DNA of 64,000 bases from Palsa-1315 sp965232965 (GTDB taxonomy: Bacteria > Nitrospirota > Nitrospiria > Nitrospirales > Nitrospiraceae). The notes under the pieces are model-generated. The model did no database searches and had not been told where the DNA came from. It was given only the letters and a program-made list of their open reading frames with translations. Positions 1 through 8,169 of the stretch are shown here, in pieces; the first letter of the stretch is position 1, and the number at the start of each line of letters is the position of its first letter. The stretch is from assembly GCA_965232965.1 (NCBI GenBank), contig CBDDRB010000033.1:186001-250000 (forward strand), written 5' to 3'. Made by a program: the position numbers and the translations under genes.

Positions 1-133
1 CAACGCCTGGAGCTGGTTCTACAGTTTCGGTTTCGTACGCATGAAAGAACGTTATCGAGAACCCGGGAAGCTTGATCGATACTTCGACCTCCCTCTCACC
101 ACAGACGCCGCCTTACTTCTTCCATCCACATAA
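1..133 (+). CDS. C-terminal end of an unidentified gene (partial)
   Basis: An open frame enters from the left edge, with its first complete codon at base 2, and stops at a TAA at 131-133. It would encode about 43 residues beginning NAWSWFYSFGFVRMKERY and ending ALLLPST. The aromatic and charged composition looks like real protein rather than a shadow frame, and the same-strand genes that follow agree with this. The family cannot be named from the fragment, and the frame choice is an inference. Confidence 0.45.
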   Translation, partial: NAWSWFYSFGFVRMKERYREPGKLDRYFDLPLTTDAALLLPST

Positions 134-140
134 TAACCAG

Positions 141-156
141 GCCGGCCACGGCCGGC
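141..156. repeat. GC-rich hairpin
   Basis: A perfect inverted repeat, GCCGGCC, two bases, GGCCGGC, lies just after the first stop codon and 68 bases before the next start. No T-run follows on either strand, so it is not a standard intrinsic terminator. It may mark the end of the upstream transcript or an RNA processing point. Confidence 0.4.
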
Positions 157-224
157 AGCCGTCCGATAAGACCTCGCTAGCAGCTCATCAATCAGGCGCA
201 TGTGATCCAGAAAGGAGGATTCTT

Positions 225-410
225 ATGAATTCATTGATCTTGCTTGGAGTTGTCGTCGCTGTGATCGAAATCGTCAAAGGCCTGAGTGTCCTCGTTCGGA
301 AATTCCGTTCTTCGTATTTGAGGCATCGTCCTATGTATATTGAGCTAAACCCCTTCCTCAGGAAGATCCGGCCGAACAAACGACATCTTCACTACACCGG
401 ATTGCAGTAA
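225..410 (+). CDS. Small membrane protein of unknown function
   Basis: The product is 61 residues. The start at 225 is chosen over upstream in-frame starts because a strong AAAGGAGG ribosome-binding site lies about seven bases before it. The N-terminus (MNSLILLGVVVAVIEIV) is one hydrophobic helix of about 16 residues. It is followed by a basic tail rich in Arg, Lys and His, which suggests a single-pass inner-membrane protein with a cytoplasmic tail. No family was recognised. It begins a run of small plus-strand genes. Confidence 0.6.
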   Translation: MNSLILLGVVVAVIEIVKGLSVLVRKFRSSYLRHRPMYIELNPFLRKIRPNKRHLHYTGLQ

Positions 411-590
411 ATCGCCTGATTCACGAGCAAGAGATGGGATAACAGACCCACCTTGGGGGCACTAACACCACCCGGCCAGAGGCCAATACGAACAGGGCGT
501 CCTCAACATACGCACTGAGCCCCACAATCCTTCCATCTCGTAGATCTTCAGTACAGACTCCTCTCCTTGCGTTGCACCAGGAGGTGTTTC

Positions 591-860
591 ATGGCAAAAA
601 TTCTCATCCTCGATGAAGATGCCTTGGCCCGCAGTACGCTTCGGAAAGCCTTTGAGCAGGAAGGGTATACGGTCAGTGAAGCCCGCCGCATCCATGTCGA
701 AGACGCTCTTCAACCCTGGTTTGATTTTGAGTTCGTCGTGATCGATCCAACCAATCCTGTACGGATCCCACGGGCGGACATCATGGCCGATCCAGGGATT
801 CTGAACCCACTCTGTCAGCGGTCATTCCAAGGATCTTCACCTCATAGCCCTACGGGGTAG
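591..860 (+). CDS. Truncated response-regulator receiver-like protein
   Basis: The product is 89 residues. The start at 591 follows a CCAGGAGG site. The first 52 residues fit the first half of a CheY-like receiver: strand MAKILILDED with acidic residues D8, E9 and D10, helix ALARSTLRKAFEQEGY, then strand FEFVVIDP with D52 at the phospho-acceptor position. After D52 the sequence diverges into a Pro/Ser-rich tail. The second half of the domain, with its Thr/Ser and Lys switch residues, is missing; a normal receiver is about 120 residues. It may be a decayed gene or a receiver mimic. No kinase or output domain lies nearby. Confidence 0.6.
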   Translation: MAKILILDEDALARSTLRKAFEQEGYTVSEARRIHVEDALQPWFDFEFVVIDPTNPVRIPRADIMADPGILNPLCQRSFQGSSPHSPTG

Positions 861-987
861 ACAGCGATCCTCTCTCGGGAAGATTCCAATATTGCGGCAT
901 GACGTGTGATCCTCTCCAGCACCGACCATGTTTACGCTACGGGAGTTTCGGCAGCTCGAGTTCTGCGATTGAGATCCGGAGGAGATG

Positions 988-1335
988 ATGAGCCATCACA
1001 TATTTCAGACCGCACTGAATGGGAGACCGGTCACGGTGGACCTCGGATGGGACCGTCCTCTCCAATACGTTTTCATGATTGTTTCCTCTCAAGACCTCAA
1101 GGATCATCCAGACGATGTCTCCTCGCCCTATCTGTACTCCAACCTCGATGACGAGAACCTGCCGATCCAAGGCACACAATCGGTCGAGTATTTTCAAGAC
1201 AGGTTGACCGAACTTGGCATCTCCGTTCCATCAATCATGTTCCAGAGCGTCCAGGACGACCAGAATCAGGATGTGGGCAATAAGACAGTGGCGTATCAGG
1301 CCGATGGGAGTTTTCACGTACTCTTTGGTGGCTGA
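988..1335 (+). CDS. Hypothetical protein
   Basis: The product is about 115 residues. Two adjacent ATGs exist (985 and 988). 988 is preferred because the GGAGG at 978-982 is then five bases away. The protein is acidic and mixed alpha/beta in look, opening SHHIFQTALNGRPVTVDLGWDRP and ending QADGSFHVLFGG, with no signal peptide or membrane segment. The compact ending and strong ribosome-binding site support a real gene. The family was not recognised. Confidence 0.6.
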   Translation: MSHHIFQTALNGRPVTVDLGWDRPLQYVFMIVSSQDLKDHPDDVSSPYLYSNLDDENLPIQGTQSVEYFQDRLTELGISVPSIMFQSVQDDQNQDVGNKTVAYQADGSFHVLFGG

Positions 1336-1545
1336 CAAGTTCGCCCCCTGCAACATCGAGGATGTATTCCACCTGGCCGAATCGATCCCTGGATTACTGC
1401 CCTCTCTTCCGCCTTCGTTTACATCTCTAGTCGGCTCGCCCACGTGGTGAAACCGCCACGTTGCCGTCGTCTCCACGAGTCGGCTCCAGACCTTCCCCCC
1501 GAAGCTCGTCATGTCTACATCAACGGCTCGTGAGGACGACTCAAG

Positions 1546-1560
1546 GCCCGCTGCGCGGGC
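1546..1560. repeat. Leader hairpin, copy 1
   Basis: A perfect hairpin, GCCCGC-TGC-GCGGGC, ends 43 bases before the RNase H start codon. It is followed by a CAATCTCCGTGATT segment that could form a second weak stem. A near-identical arrangement lies at 3666-3680 before another gene. No T-run follows. Confidence 0.5.
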
Positions 1561-1603
1561 ATGGTGTCAATCTCCGTGATTGCTTAGACAACAGGAGGAT
1601 ACC

Positions 1604-2380
1604 ATGACACCTGCGCTAATCGCGGCGACCGAAGAAGCCCGGACGGCGACTCTCGCGTTCATCTCGACTCTGGCAGACGCCGAGATCTATGCCGAGATGG
1701 GGAACGCCATCCAATACGGACAGAAGATGGTGGTCCTCCAACCCCAGACCAATATGCGGTTCGGCGCCACAGTCTATGTCGGCAAGAAAGGCCATTCGCT
1801 CGTCGCCGATGGCCAAACCTGGCCACTCGATTTCTGGCAACAGATCGAGCAACTCTTCAAGGGACGCACGATCGTTCCCCAAGCTCCGTCGACCTCACGC
1901 ATGACGATCGAACAAGAGCCCGGCACGACAGTCATCTATGTGGATGGCTCCTACATTGAGCATCAGGACGACCACGCGGCCATCGGTTGGGCGTTCGAGG
2001 TGTGGCGCGATGGCGCTCCGATCGATGGGATGGCGGGCTGCTTCTCAGACGCGGACGCACTCAAGATTCGGAACATTGCGGGCGAATGTCATGCCGTCGA
2101 AAAAGCGCTCGACTGGTGTCATTTCCATAACTGCAAGACCGTTGAGATCAGGTTCGATTACATGGGCCTGAAGCACTGGGCTGAAGGCACGTGGCGGACG
2201 TCCACTCCGCTGACTCATCGGTACCGCCACACCGTTCAACAGTCCTTCGTCTCAATCACCTGGACAAAAATCAAAGCACACAGCGGCGAGCCAGGGAATA
2301 GCCGCGTGGACCGTGTCGCCCGCACCGCTGCTGAAACCGGGTCCTTTTACCCCAGGTTTCCGGTCGACTTATTCCGCTAA
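1604..2380 (+). CDS. Ribonuclease HI with a novel N-terminal extension
   Basis: The product is 258 residues. The start follows a CAGGAGG site; an upstream TTG in frame was rejected. Residues about 108-245 form a type I RNase H domain, which cleaves RNA in RNA-DNA hybrids using two metal ions. The DEDD set is visible: D114 in IYVDGSY, E161 in NIAGECHAVEKAL, D185 in IRFDYMGL and D236 in NSRVDRVAR, with the handle-like ITWTKIKAHSGEPGN before the last. Residues 1-100 are not a recognisable viroplasmin or hybrid-binding domain. On a plasmid it could remove replication primers or R-loops. The catalytic assignment is firm and the biological role is inferred. Confidence 0.88.
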   Translation: MTPALIAATEEARTATLAFISTLADAEIYAEMGNAIQYGQKMVVLQPQTNMRFGATVYVGKKGHSLVADGQTWPLDFWQQIEQLFKGRTIVPQAPSTSRMTIEQEPGTTVIYVDGSYIEHQDDHAAIGWAFEVWRDGAPIDGMAGCFSDADALKIRNIAGECHAVEKALDWCHFHNCKTVEIRFDYMGLKHWAEGTWRTSTPLTHRYRHTVQQSFVSITWTKIKAHSGEPGNSRVDRVARTAAETGSFYPRFPVDLFR

Positions 2381-2407
2381 GCCGCGCACCTCAATGAGGA
2401 GGTTCAG

Positions 2408-2668
2408 ATGCCACCGATCAACGATCAGTTGCAGCTGGAAGTCTATGACGATCTGACAGGGGGTAACGGTGATGACGACATCACAGAAGGCGAAGCTCTT
2501 CATGATGACCACGATGCTGATTTTACGATCGGCTGTGTCTTCGGGGATCGCTGTCTCTGCGCCGACCCGATGCACTACACGGCCGACTGCTATACCGTCG
2601 AGATAGCCGAAGAATTCGACCGGGTCATGCGCGAGGAGGCCAACGCATGTCTGACATCCACTCCATGA
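2408..2668 (+). CDS. Small acidic Cys-containing protein, unknown
   Basis: The product is 86 residues, with a TGAGGAGG site before the ATG. It starts 28 bases after the RNase H gene and is probably co-transcribed. The first half is strongly acidic with a run of Gly/Asp. The middle holds a cysteine group, GCVFGDRCLCADPMHYTADC, with a His nearby, which could bind a metal. There is no signal peptide. No family was recognised. Confidence 0.6.
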   Translation: MPPINDQLQLEVYDDLTGGNGDDDITEGEALHDDHDADFTIGCVFGDRCLCADPMHYTADCYTVEIAEEFDRVMREEANACLTSTP

Positions 2669-2675
2669 CTATACG

Positions 2676-3014
2676 ATGTACCTTTACGCAAGAGCGGATG
2701 TAGAACTTTGTCCGACCAACAAAGTAATACATCATGGGTATGAACGGAGAGCTGACCGGCTTTGGTCCCTATTCCAAAGAGGTTGCCAACATCTCGATTA
2801 CTCCCCAGACCATTACGATGGGGAGCCAGATGGGTATCGCGTCACGACCACGCTGTTCCCATGCGACGCCTCCACAAGCTCGCGGGAATTAACCGAGGCA
2901 GTTGGAGCCGATGCGAGTCAATTCGGCACCCACCATATCAACAACAAGATCGCCTGGCCCGACCTTCAAGAGCTCGGCGAACGACTGGGCCGCCGAGATG
3001 CTACCGGCGCTTGA
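2676..3014 (+). CDS. Possible hypothetical protein
   Basis: An open frame of 112 codons begins seven bases after the preceding stop. Its codon pattern (many G-starting codons, C or G in third positions) and the sensible sequence of its second half, for example DASQFGTHHINNKIAWPDLQ, favour coding. No good ribosome-binding site is seen, so expression may rely on coupling. A competing short frame starts at 2736. No domain was recognised. Confidence 0.4.
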   Translation: MYLYARADVELCPTNKVIHHGYERRADRLWSLFQRGCQHLDYSPDHYDGEPDGYRVTTTLFPCDASTSSRELTEAVGADASQFGTHHINNKIAWPDLQELGERLGRRDATGA

Positions 3015-3073
3015 GCCCAATTGCTGCGACACGGCTTCACCATGCTCTTCCGTCCGAACTCCTAAACCAGGCT

Positions 3074-3093
3074 CGCGGCGCGTGCAGGCCGCG
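3074..3093. repeat. Leader hairpin, variant copy
   Basis: CGCGGC and GCCGCG flank an eight-base loop and end 42 bases before the start codon at 3136. This is the same position relative to a start as the hairpins at 1546 and 3666. No T-run follows. Confidence 0.35.
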
Positions 3094-3135
3094 TGACTCC
3101 TTGTCTCTCTGACTCACCTTAACGCTGGAGCACTC

Positions 3136-3540
3136 ATGCAACTGTCATCGATGACCCGTCTCATGCTGTTCACGCTGGTGTGTGCCATCGTGATGGTCCC
3201 GCTGCTTGTCCTGGCCGACGATGGTCGACCTGGCATCCCCGTGCCGCAACCAACGCTCGCTGAATACGACATCATTGTTGCCGATGGAGCCAGCCAACCT
3301 ACGCAGAATGAATCGCTGGCCTGCGATCAGGCCAAAAACGTCGCCCTGCAGATCGCACGTGTGGCTTACAGCTACCAAACCCAGGTTCTCCGTGTTCGAC
3401 ATACATCGAGCCCCACGATCCACTACGACACCACATGGCATGCCGATGCCGGCATCTGCACCGCCAAAATTCGGATCGAATGGCCGCATGAACCGCAGCG
3501 AGCCACTATCCCGCGACCAGCCGGATTGATTGATCGGTAA
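3136..3540 (+). CDS. Secreted hypothetical protein
   Basis: The product is 134 residues. An N-terminal signal peptide is clear: a short polar start, a hydrophobic core LMLFTLVCAIVMVPLLVL and a likely cleavage after VLADD. The mature part is small, with two cysteines (in LACDQAKN and GICTAKI) that could form a disulfide in the periplasm. It has the alternating pattern of a small beta-rich domain. No family was recognised. Confidence 0.65.
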   Translation: MQLSSMTRLMLFTLVCAIVMVPLLVLADDGRPGIPVPQPTLAEYDIIVADGASQPTQNESLACDQAKNVALQIARVAYSYQTQVLRVRHTSSPTIHYDTTWHADAGICTAKIRIEWPHEPQRATIPRPAGLIDR

Positions 3541-3665
3541 TCGCGGATACGACACAACCAGGGGAACTCACCTGAACGAGGTCACCGAGCTGTGCTTGGG
3601 AAACTGGGGGATGACAGAACCAGCCCTTCCGTCACACTATGGACTCCCTCCCCTCTAGAAAGATG

Positions 3666-3680
3666 GCCCGCTCCGCGGGC
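3666..3680. repeat. Leader hairpin, copy 2
   Basis: GCCCGC-TCC-GCGGGC is a perfect hairpin identical in both arms to 1546-1560. It is followed by CACACTCTCGGGTGATT, similar in layout to the copy 1 flank. It ends 46 bases before the start at 3727. Confidence 0.5.
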
Positions 3681-3726
3681 AGTCACACTCTCGGGTGATT
3701 CTTCACTATGAACCCGGAGGTCCAGG

Positions 3727-3906
3727 ATGGCTCAGAAACTGTCTGGTCGATTCCCATTGAACGAGCAAGCCCGTGCTCAACTTGGTCGTGCCGAATGTCA
3801 CATCGTCGACGCCATTGCTCGACGTCGGAACACTCGACTGGAACGTGAACTGCGCGATCAAGATGAACGACGCGCGGCGATGCGCAAGGCACTGGGCTGG
3901 GCCTAG
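3727..3906 (+). CDS. Small basic protein, unknown
   Basis: The product is 59 residues with a CCCGGAGG site upstream. It is Arg-rich and predicted to be mostly helical (ECHIVDAIARRRNTRLERE, then RDQDERRAAMRKALGW). Its size and charge could suit a nucleic-acid-binding or regulatory peptide, but no motif proves it. It closes the plus-strand cluster that starts at the left edge. Confidence 0.55.
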   Translation: MAQKLSGRFPLNEQARAQLGRAECHIVDAIARRRNTRLERELRDQDERRAAMRKALGWA

Positions 3907-4459
3907 CACTGCATCTCGCTTTCGTGGGGGTGCGATCCTTACCCCAGGCAGAGGACAGGCGGCTCCGCGCGGGTGTTCTCCGCGCTACGCCGCCCTGGTC
4001 CGACCAGGTACTACGACAGATCCAAGGTACCTGTGGCCAGGTTGCCTTGGTTCACGGTAGGCGCATGGAGAAATTGCCGGCTGAGCCGCCCTACTAAGCT
4101 GTTGCACAGATGCTTTTGGTGGAGAACGGGGCCCGAATTGGCTGGTACCAGTCAGAAGAGCAGATGGCGGCTTCGCGCGCGATACGCACGCGCTTCGCCG
4201 CTGCATGAGAGCCTAGAGCCGAACAGGGAGCAGGCCGCTCCAAGGATTGAGAGTCGTGAAGATCCGATTCGGGGAGCAACTCTCCCTTCGTGAGCACCTG
4301 TGACGATCTGTCTCAGGGTACTTTCCCCTCTCATCACAAGATGAAGGGGCAGGGATGGAAGGACAGTCAAGCCGGACATCGTCGGGTGACTGCATCGGCC
4401 TCTTCCACATTCCCTGTCTTCAAGAGGCCGCCTACGGCGGCAGGGCTTTGCATTCAATG
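3907..4459. other. Gene-free stretch between converging genes
   Basis: About 550 bases without a convincing gene. It contains several short GC-rich inverted repeats (for example around 3955-4005 and 4165-4205) and open frames on both strands with no ribosome-binding site and unnatural composition. The stretch separates the plus-strand small-gene cluster from the minus-strand exonuclease VII-like gene. Nothing else was recognised. Confidence 0.4.
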
Positions 4460-5542
4460 TTACCACCAGCCCAGAATCTTCCCCGCAATCCACCCCCCGA
4501 TGAAGACCCACGCCACAAGCGCGCCGGTTCGCCAAAGCGATCTGTTCTGACTCAGGTTGTTCACCCGATCCACCAACGCTCCCCATTCCGTCTGCAGTTG
4601 GAGGAGAGCCTTCTGTTCTTCCACTCTCGCTTTCCCTACCGCCACCATCTCTCCTTGCAACTTTTTCAATTCCTCTTCCAATTTCAATCCAGACAAGCGC
4701 TTTGAGTCAGCCTGACGACGGGCTTTCATTTCTAATTGCTCAGCCAGCCACTTCCCAACCATACTTGGAACCGCTAACGAGAAGTCTGCAATATCGTCGA
4801 GAATGGTATGATCGTTGGCATGGCCGATGGCTGTCACCAATGGAACAGCACGAGCTGACGCAGCCTGAAGCACTTGCTCATGATCTAAGGCCGCAATCCC
4901 TTCTCCTCCTCCACGAGCCAAGACCACCAAATCCACCTGTCCTACTTTCCCCAACACATCCTTCAAGGTCGTCGACACACTCTGAGGTTCCGTCATCCGT
5001 ACGGACTGGATCTCCCACGCCAACAGATCCCGATACCCCACCAGTTGGCTTTGAATGTCCCGATCGGCTTCCCCGCCTTGATTCGTCACTAGGATGACCT
5101 TCGGCATCTCTTTCAGGAATATATCTGCCACCACGAGTTTCTTGGCATTGATGGCCGCGATGAACTTCTTGCGAAGCTCATCGCGGGAGGAGGCAACTTG
5201 ACCAGATTCCTGAATCCCTACCACTTCCAACTCTGGTTCAATCATCACCCCAGGCTTTTTGATCTTCGTCCGAATCAGGACCGTCAGGAACAAGACTTGA
5301 TTCCACTGAGGAGCTCGTTTCCCTGAAATCCACGCTCGAAGACGCACGGTGGGTTGCTCTGGATCTTCAAGGTCAAAGTAGACCCGCCCTTCCCACTGTT
5401 TGGGGTTACGACCAATCCCCTGCACCGGGATCGGTTGAACGCCAAGAGACTGTACAAGGCTGGCATCCGTAGCCCGCTGGATCATCGTGAGGAGTCCAGT
5501 CGGTCGGCATGCCGGCAACGGTAGCTTCTCTACATCGAACAT
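4460..5542 (-). CDS. Membrane-anchored exonuclease VII large-subunit-like protein
   Basis: The product is 360 residues with an AGAGGGAAG site before the ATG. Residues about 35-110 look like the XseA OB-fold nucleic-acid-binding domain. Residues about 145-262 carry the XseA catalytic-domain signatures: ILVTNQGG, LVVLARGGGEGIAALD (209-220) and VTAIGHANDHTILDDIADF with the conserved GH and D residues, then AVPSM. Exonuclease VII degrades single-stranded DNA. Residues about 265-330 form a charged coiled coil as in XseA. Unlike XseA (about 450 residues), it ends in a hydrophobic helix (LVAWVFIGGWIAGKILGWW), suggesting membrane attachment. No small subunit (XseB) is visible nearby. The homology is strong; the membrane anchoring is inferred. 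Confidence 0.8.
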   Translation of the reverse strand: MFDVEKLPLPACRPTGLLTMIQRATDASLVQSLGVQPIPVQGIGRNPKQWEGRVYFDLEDPEQPTVRLRAWISGKRAPQWNQVLFLTVLIRTKIKKPGVMIEPELEVVGIQESGQVASSRDELRKKFIAAINAKKLVVADIFLKEMPKVILVTNQGGEADRDIQSQLVGYRDLLAWEIQSVRMTEPQSVSTTLKDVLGKVGQVDLVVLARGGGEGIAALDHEQVLQAASARAVPLVTAIGHANDHTILDDIADFSLAVPSMVGKWLAEQLEMKARRQADSKRLSGLKLEEELKKLQGEMVAVGKARVEEQKALLQLQTEWGALVDRVNNLSQNRSLWRTGALVAWVFIGGWIAGKILGWW

Positions 5543-5556
5543 TACTTCCCTCTTTA

Positions 5557-6014
5557 CTACGTTCGCACGTTATCGTCTTTCAGAAGGTCGATCCAACCCT
5601 GCAGCCACTGTTGATCGCCAAGTACGGCCATCAGTGACACCAGTCCAACGAGCATCAGTGTGTAATCCAGCAATCCAAGCATTTTCCGATTGGCGCGCGC
5701 CCACCGATGGCCACCATAACGGGATACCACCTGATAGGGCATCGAGCACGAGATGGCAAGTCCAGTCGATCATCCCCGCCAGGATCCATGTCGGCTCCAA
5801 ACGACATCACATGGCCAGAATAACGGCACCGGCCAACCCGCCGAATGAGTGAGCAATATTCTGAAGTCCAAACCCGATACCCCATATGACTTTTGATTTC
5901 GTCGATGTCCGGTAAGACCCCGGTACTCCCGGCCACTATAATCGGTCCTGGATCAGGACCACATAACCAGACGGCCATTCCGACCGGTACCATACAATGC
6001 GTTCGTCCCATCAT
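5557..6014 (-). pseudogene. Decayed YdjM-like membrane protein gene
   Basis: Three frames together give a DUF457/YdjM-type protein. The first reads MMGRTHCMVPVGMAVWL and reaches VLPDIDEIKSHMGYRVW. A second continues GIGFGLQNIAHSFGGLAGA, meets a TGA, then CHLVLDALSGGIPLWWP. A third supplies RANRKMLGLLDYTLMLVGLV. These blocks match the family order (His near the start, LPDID, H-S, H-x-x-D-x-x-x-x-G-x-P). At least two frameshifts and one stop break it, so no full protein can be made unless the assembly is wrong. It overlaps the upstream gene by four bases. Confidence 0.65.
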
Positions 6015-6508
6015 GAGGAGAATCTCCCTATGGCCGGCAATCCATCCTCAATTGAGAGATGTAATGTCGTCACCTCTTCACTCTGGCCCTGCTCACGTAC
6101 TTTCCTCATCACAACTCGCCGCTTCACTTTCCGGGCCAGCTTTCTCAGGGATCGCAATTTCGATTGTTCGATATGGAAATACCGCATCGCCTCTGTGGCG
6201 ACACGGTACGGCCTTTTTTTCATCTCATTCTCGAAGACCGCCTCCATCCATCGCTCAATCTTCGTGAACTTAGGGGCCCATCCAATCTCTTCTTCAAGAG
6301 CCTTGATCAGTTCCTCGATAATCCGTTTCCGATCCGTGTCATTCTCCAAAGCACTGATCGTTGCTACCAATTCCGATTGCCGTTGGAGATACCCGCACTT
6401 TCGAACCAGCTTGCCCTTCCAAAGTTCTTCACGATCTCTTCCCAGCTCAAAGCGATCAGCCTCCCCTAACACCACCGTCTCTTGAGAACCCTCCCCAGCG
6501 TGCGCCAT
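6011..6508 (-). CDS. Hypothetical charged helical protein
   Basis: The product is 165 residues. The start at 6508 is preferred because GGTGAGGGAG lies just upstream; an in-frame ATG exists at 6529. The protein is rich in Glu, Lys and Arg, mostly helical, with a coiled-coil-like centre (RIIEELIKALEEEIGW) and a very basic stretch (KLARKVKRRVVMRKVREQG). No signal peptide or membrane segment was seen, and the family was not recognised. It probably heads a small minus-strand operon with the decayed YdjM-like gene and the exonuclease VII-like gene. Confidence 0.55.
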   Translation of the reverse strand: MAHAGEGSQETVVLGEADRFELGRDREELWKGKLVRKCGYLQRQSELVATISALENDTDRKRIIEELIKALEEEIGWAPKFTKIERWMEAVFENEMKKRPYRVATEAMRYFHIEQSKLRSLRKLARKVKRRVVMRKVREQGQSEEVTTLHLSIEDGLPAIGRFSS

Positions 6509-7054
6509 GACTCCCTCACCGGTTGACATAATTGACGCTACTTTTGCTGCTGCTTACCAGAGGGTATACGAGGCAGACACCCATCCCTATCCGATTTTCC
6601 GAAACGACTAATGAATATTAGTCTTAGGGTGTTCACAAAATGGTAACAACCCTGTCCTGACACGCCGGAATCCCTGTCCATATTGTCCGCACAAAATTCC
6701 GAGACCATTACGACAACCCATCAAGGCTTCGCACTGCCCCTCATCGCCTCTGACATGTCTTTTCTTTAACAACATCGACTGGTTATACGTGCAGCATATC
6801 TGCAATGAGAGCCTAATTTTAGAGCGCCCCTGATCGGTCGCGTAATACATGCGGAATAACGTCATGGCTCTAGTCAGAACTCCATCACCCTACCTGATTG
6901 TTTCTACGAGGGTTTCAGAGCAGGTGTCAGAACACATCCTGGTTTCTTGCCACCATTTTCGCCACCACACGTCGAGCTGAAAGGCACCTTCCTCAATTCC
7001 GTATAACTTCCTTGGAAGGTCATGTTGTTCATCTCACTCAGGAAGGAGCACTGT
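6509..7054. promoter_or_regulatory. Divergent control region before parM-like operon
   Basis: About 545 bases between divergent genes. A perfect inverted repeat GACTAAT-GAAT-ATTAGTC lies at 6606-6623 and could be an operator. This is also where a ParR-binding centromere would be expected. I looked for iterated direct repeats and saw none that were convincing. Confidence 0.4.
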
Positions 7055-8161
7055 ATGAAAAAATCATCCGCGCACTCACGTACCAAATCCGCACAACGGG
7101 TCACGAACAGCAGTCCGCGGAGGCTACCCATCTTCAGCCTCGACGTGGGGTATGGGTACACCAAGATCATGGATTCCTCAGGGGCCCAGCATATCTTCCC
7201 GTCTCTCGTGGCTCCTGGGGATATTGGGTCCATTGATTTGGGCATTGCTTCAGCAGCCTGCCCCGCAGTGTTTCTGGACGGGGTTGAGTACATCGTCGGA
7301 GAACACGCAGCCACACGGGAATTCCGATTCGTCGAACAATATGACAGCTGGTGGACATCGGTCAGATTCCGGGCAATCATCCAATACGCCTCGAAGTTTA
7401 TCGCCCCCAAAGCCCATGTCATGACCGGGCTGCCGCTGCATATCTACAGCGCCGTCAAAGCCCACCAGCAAATTCGGGACGTGCTGCGACGCGGCCTGCA
7501 CGCCGAAGACATCACCATCCTGCCGCAAGGCGTGGGCGCGTACTGCGCCGCAGCGGCCCAGGATCCCCAACTGAATGAGGGCCGGGTCGGGTTGATTGAT
7601 ATTGGAACCAGGACCACAGAGCTCGTGTGCTTTAGCGATGGCCAATTCCTGGCGAAGTCGTCGGCCGGCCTGATCATTGGCGTCGGCGAAGTGTTTGCTC
7701 AGGTAGCCAATCGTCTGGCTCAACAACATAATCGACCCGTCGATGCCTACGAAGTAGACTGGGCGTTCCGTGGTATCCGGCCGCTTCGCATCAAGGGCGA
7801 AGTGATTCCAGCCAACATCATCGCGAACCTCATCCAACCCTGCATCAAGCCCCTGACCGAACGACTGTTTAATGAGATCACCCATTTGTGGGGAGACGGC
7901 GCTCCGAATGTGGATCGACTCGTCTTTTGTGGAGGCGGCGTCCCATTGGTGGAACCGTATCTCGGTGCCTATCGGCCCTCCTATCAAGTCTTAAAGGATA
8001 GTCAGTTTGCGAATGCCATGGGCTATCTCCAATACGCTCGATGGCAGGAAGCCCGGCACGGATACCAGGAGGCAGCGTCCCCCGAGCGTACGGAGGCTTC
8101 TGCGAACGACAGTCGTGTAGGCGAAACAGAGGGAGCACCGATAGTGGGCACGCCTGCATGA
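7055..8161 (+). CDS. parM: ParM/StbA-like plasmid segregation actin
   Basis: The product is 368 residues. The start at 7055 follows AAGGAG. The actin-fold ATPase signatures are present: phosphate-1 loop FSLDVGYGYTKIMD (D30), phosphate-2 loop LIDIGTRTTELV (about 180-191) and the adenosine-loop glycines VFCGGGVPLVEPY near residue 297. This is the layout of ParM, StbA and archaeal Alp-type proteins, which polymerise to push plasmid copies apart. A small gene for a likely adaptor follows eight bases later and a strong terminator ends the unit. The tail after about residue 340 is polar and probably disordered. The family is secure; segregation of this particular replicon is inferred. Confidence 0.85.
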   Translation: MKKSSAHSRTKSAQRVTNSSPRRLPIFSLDVGYGYTKIMDSSGAQHIFPSLVAPGDIGSIDLGIASAACPAVFLDGVEYIVGEHAATREFRFVEQYDSWWTSVRFRAIIQYASKFIAPKAHVMTGLPLHIYSAVKAHQQIRDVLRRGLHAEDITILPQGVGAYCAAAAQDPQLNEGRVGLIDIGTRTTELVCFSDGQFLAKSSAGLIIGVGEVFAQVANRLAQQHNRPVDAYEVDWAFRGIRPLRIKGEVIPANIIANLIQPCIKPLTERLFNEITHLWGDGAPNVDRLVFCGGGVPLVEPYLGAYRPSYQVLKDSQFANAMGYLQYARWQEARHGYQEAASPERTEASANDSRVGETEGAPIVGTPA

Positions 8162-8169
8162 GGTGAGAG

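Noticed and set aside
141..156. GC hairpin as a terminator
   Set aside because: Two-base loop and no T-run; kept only as a repeat.
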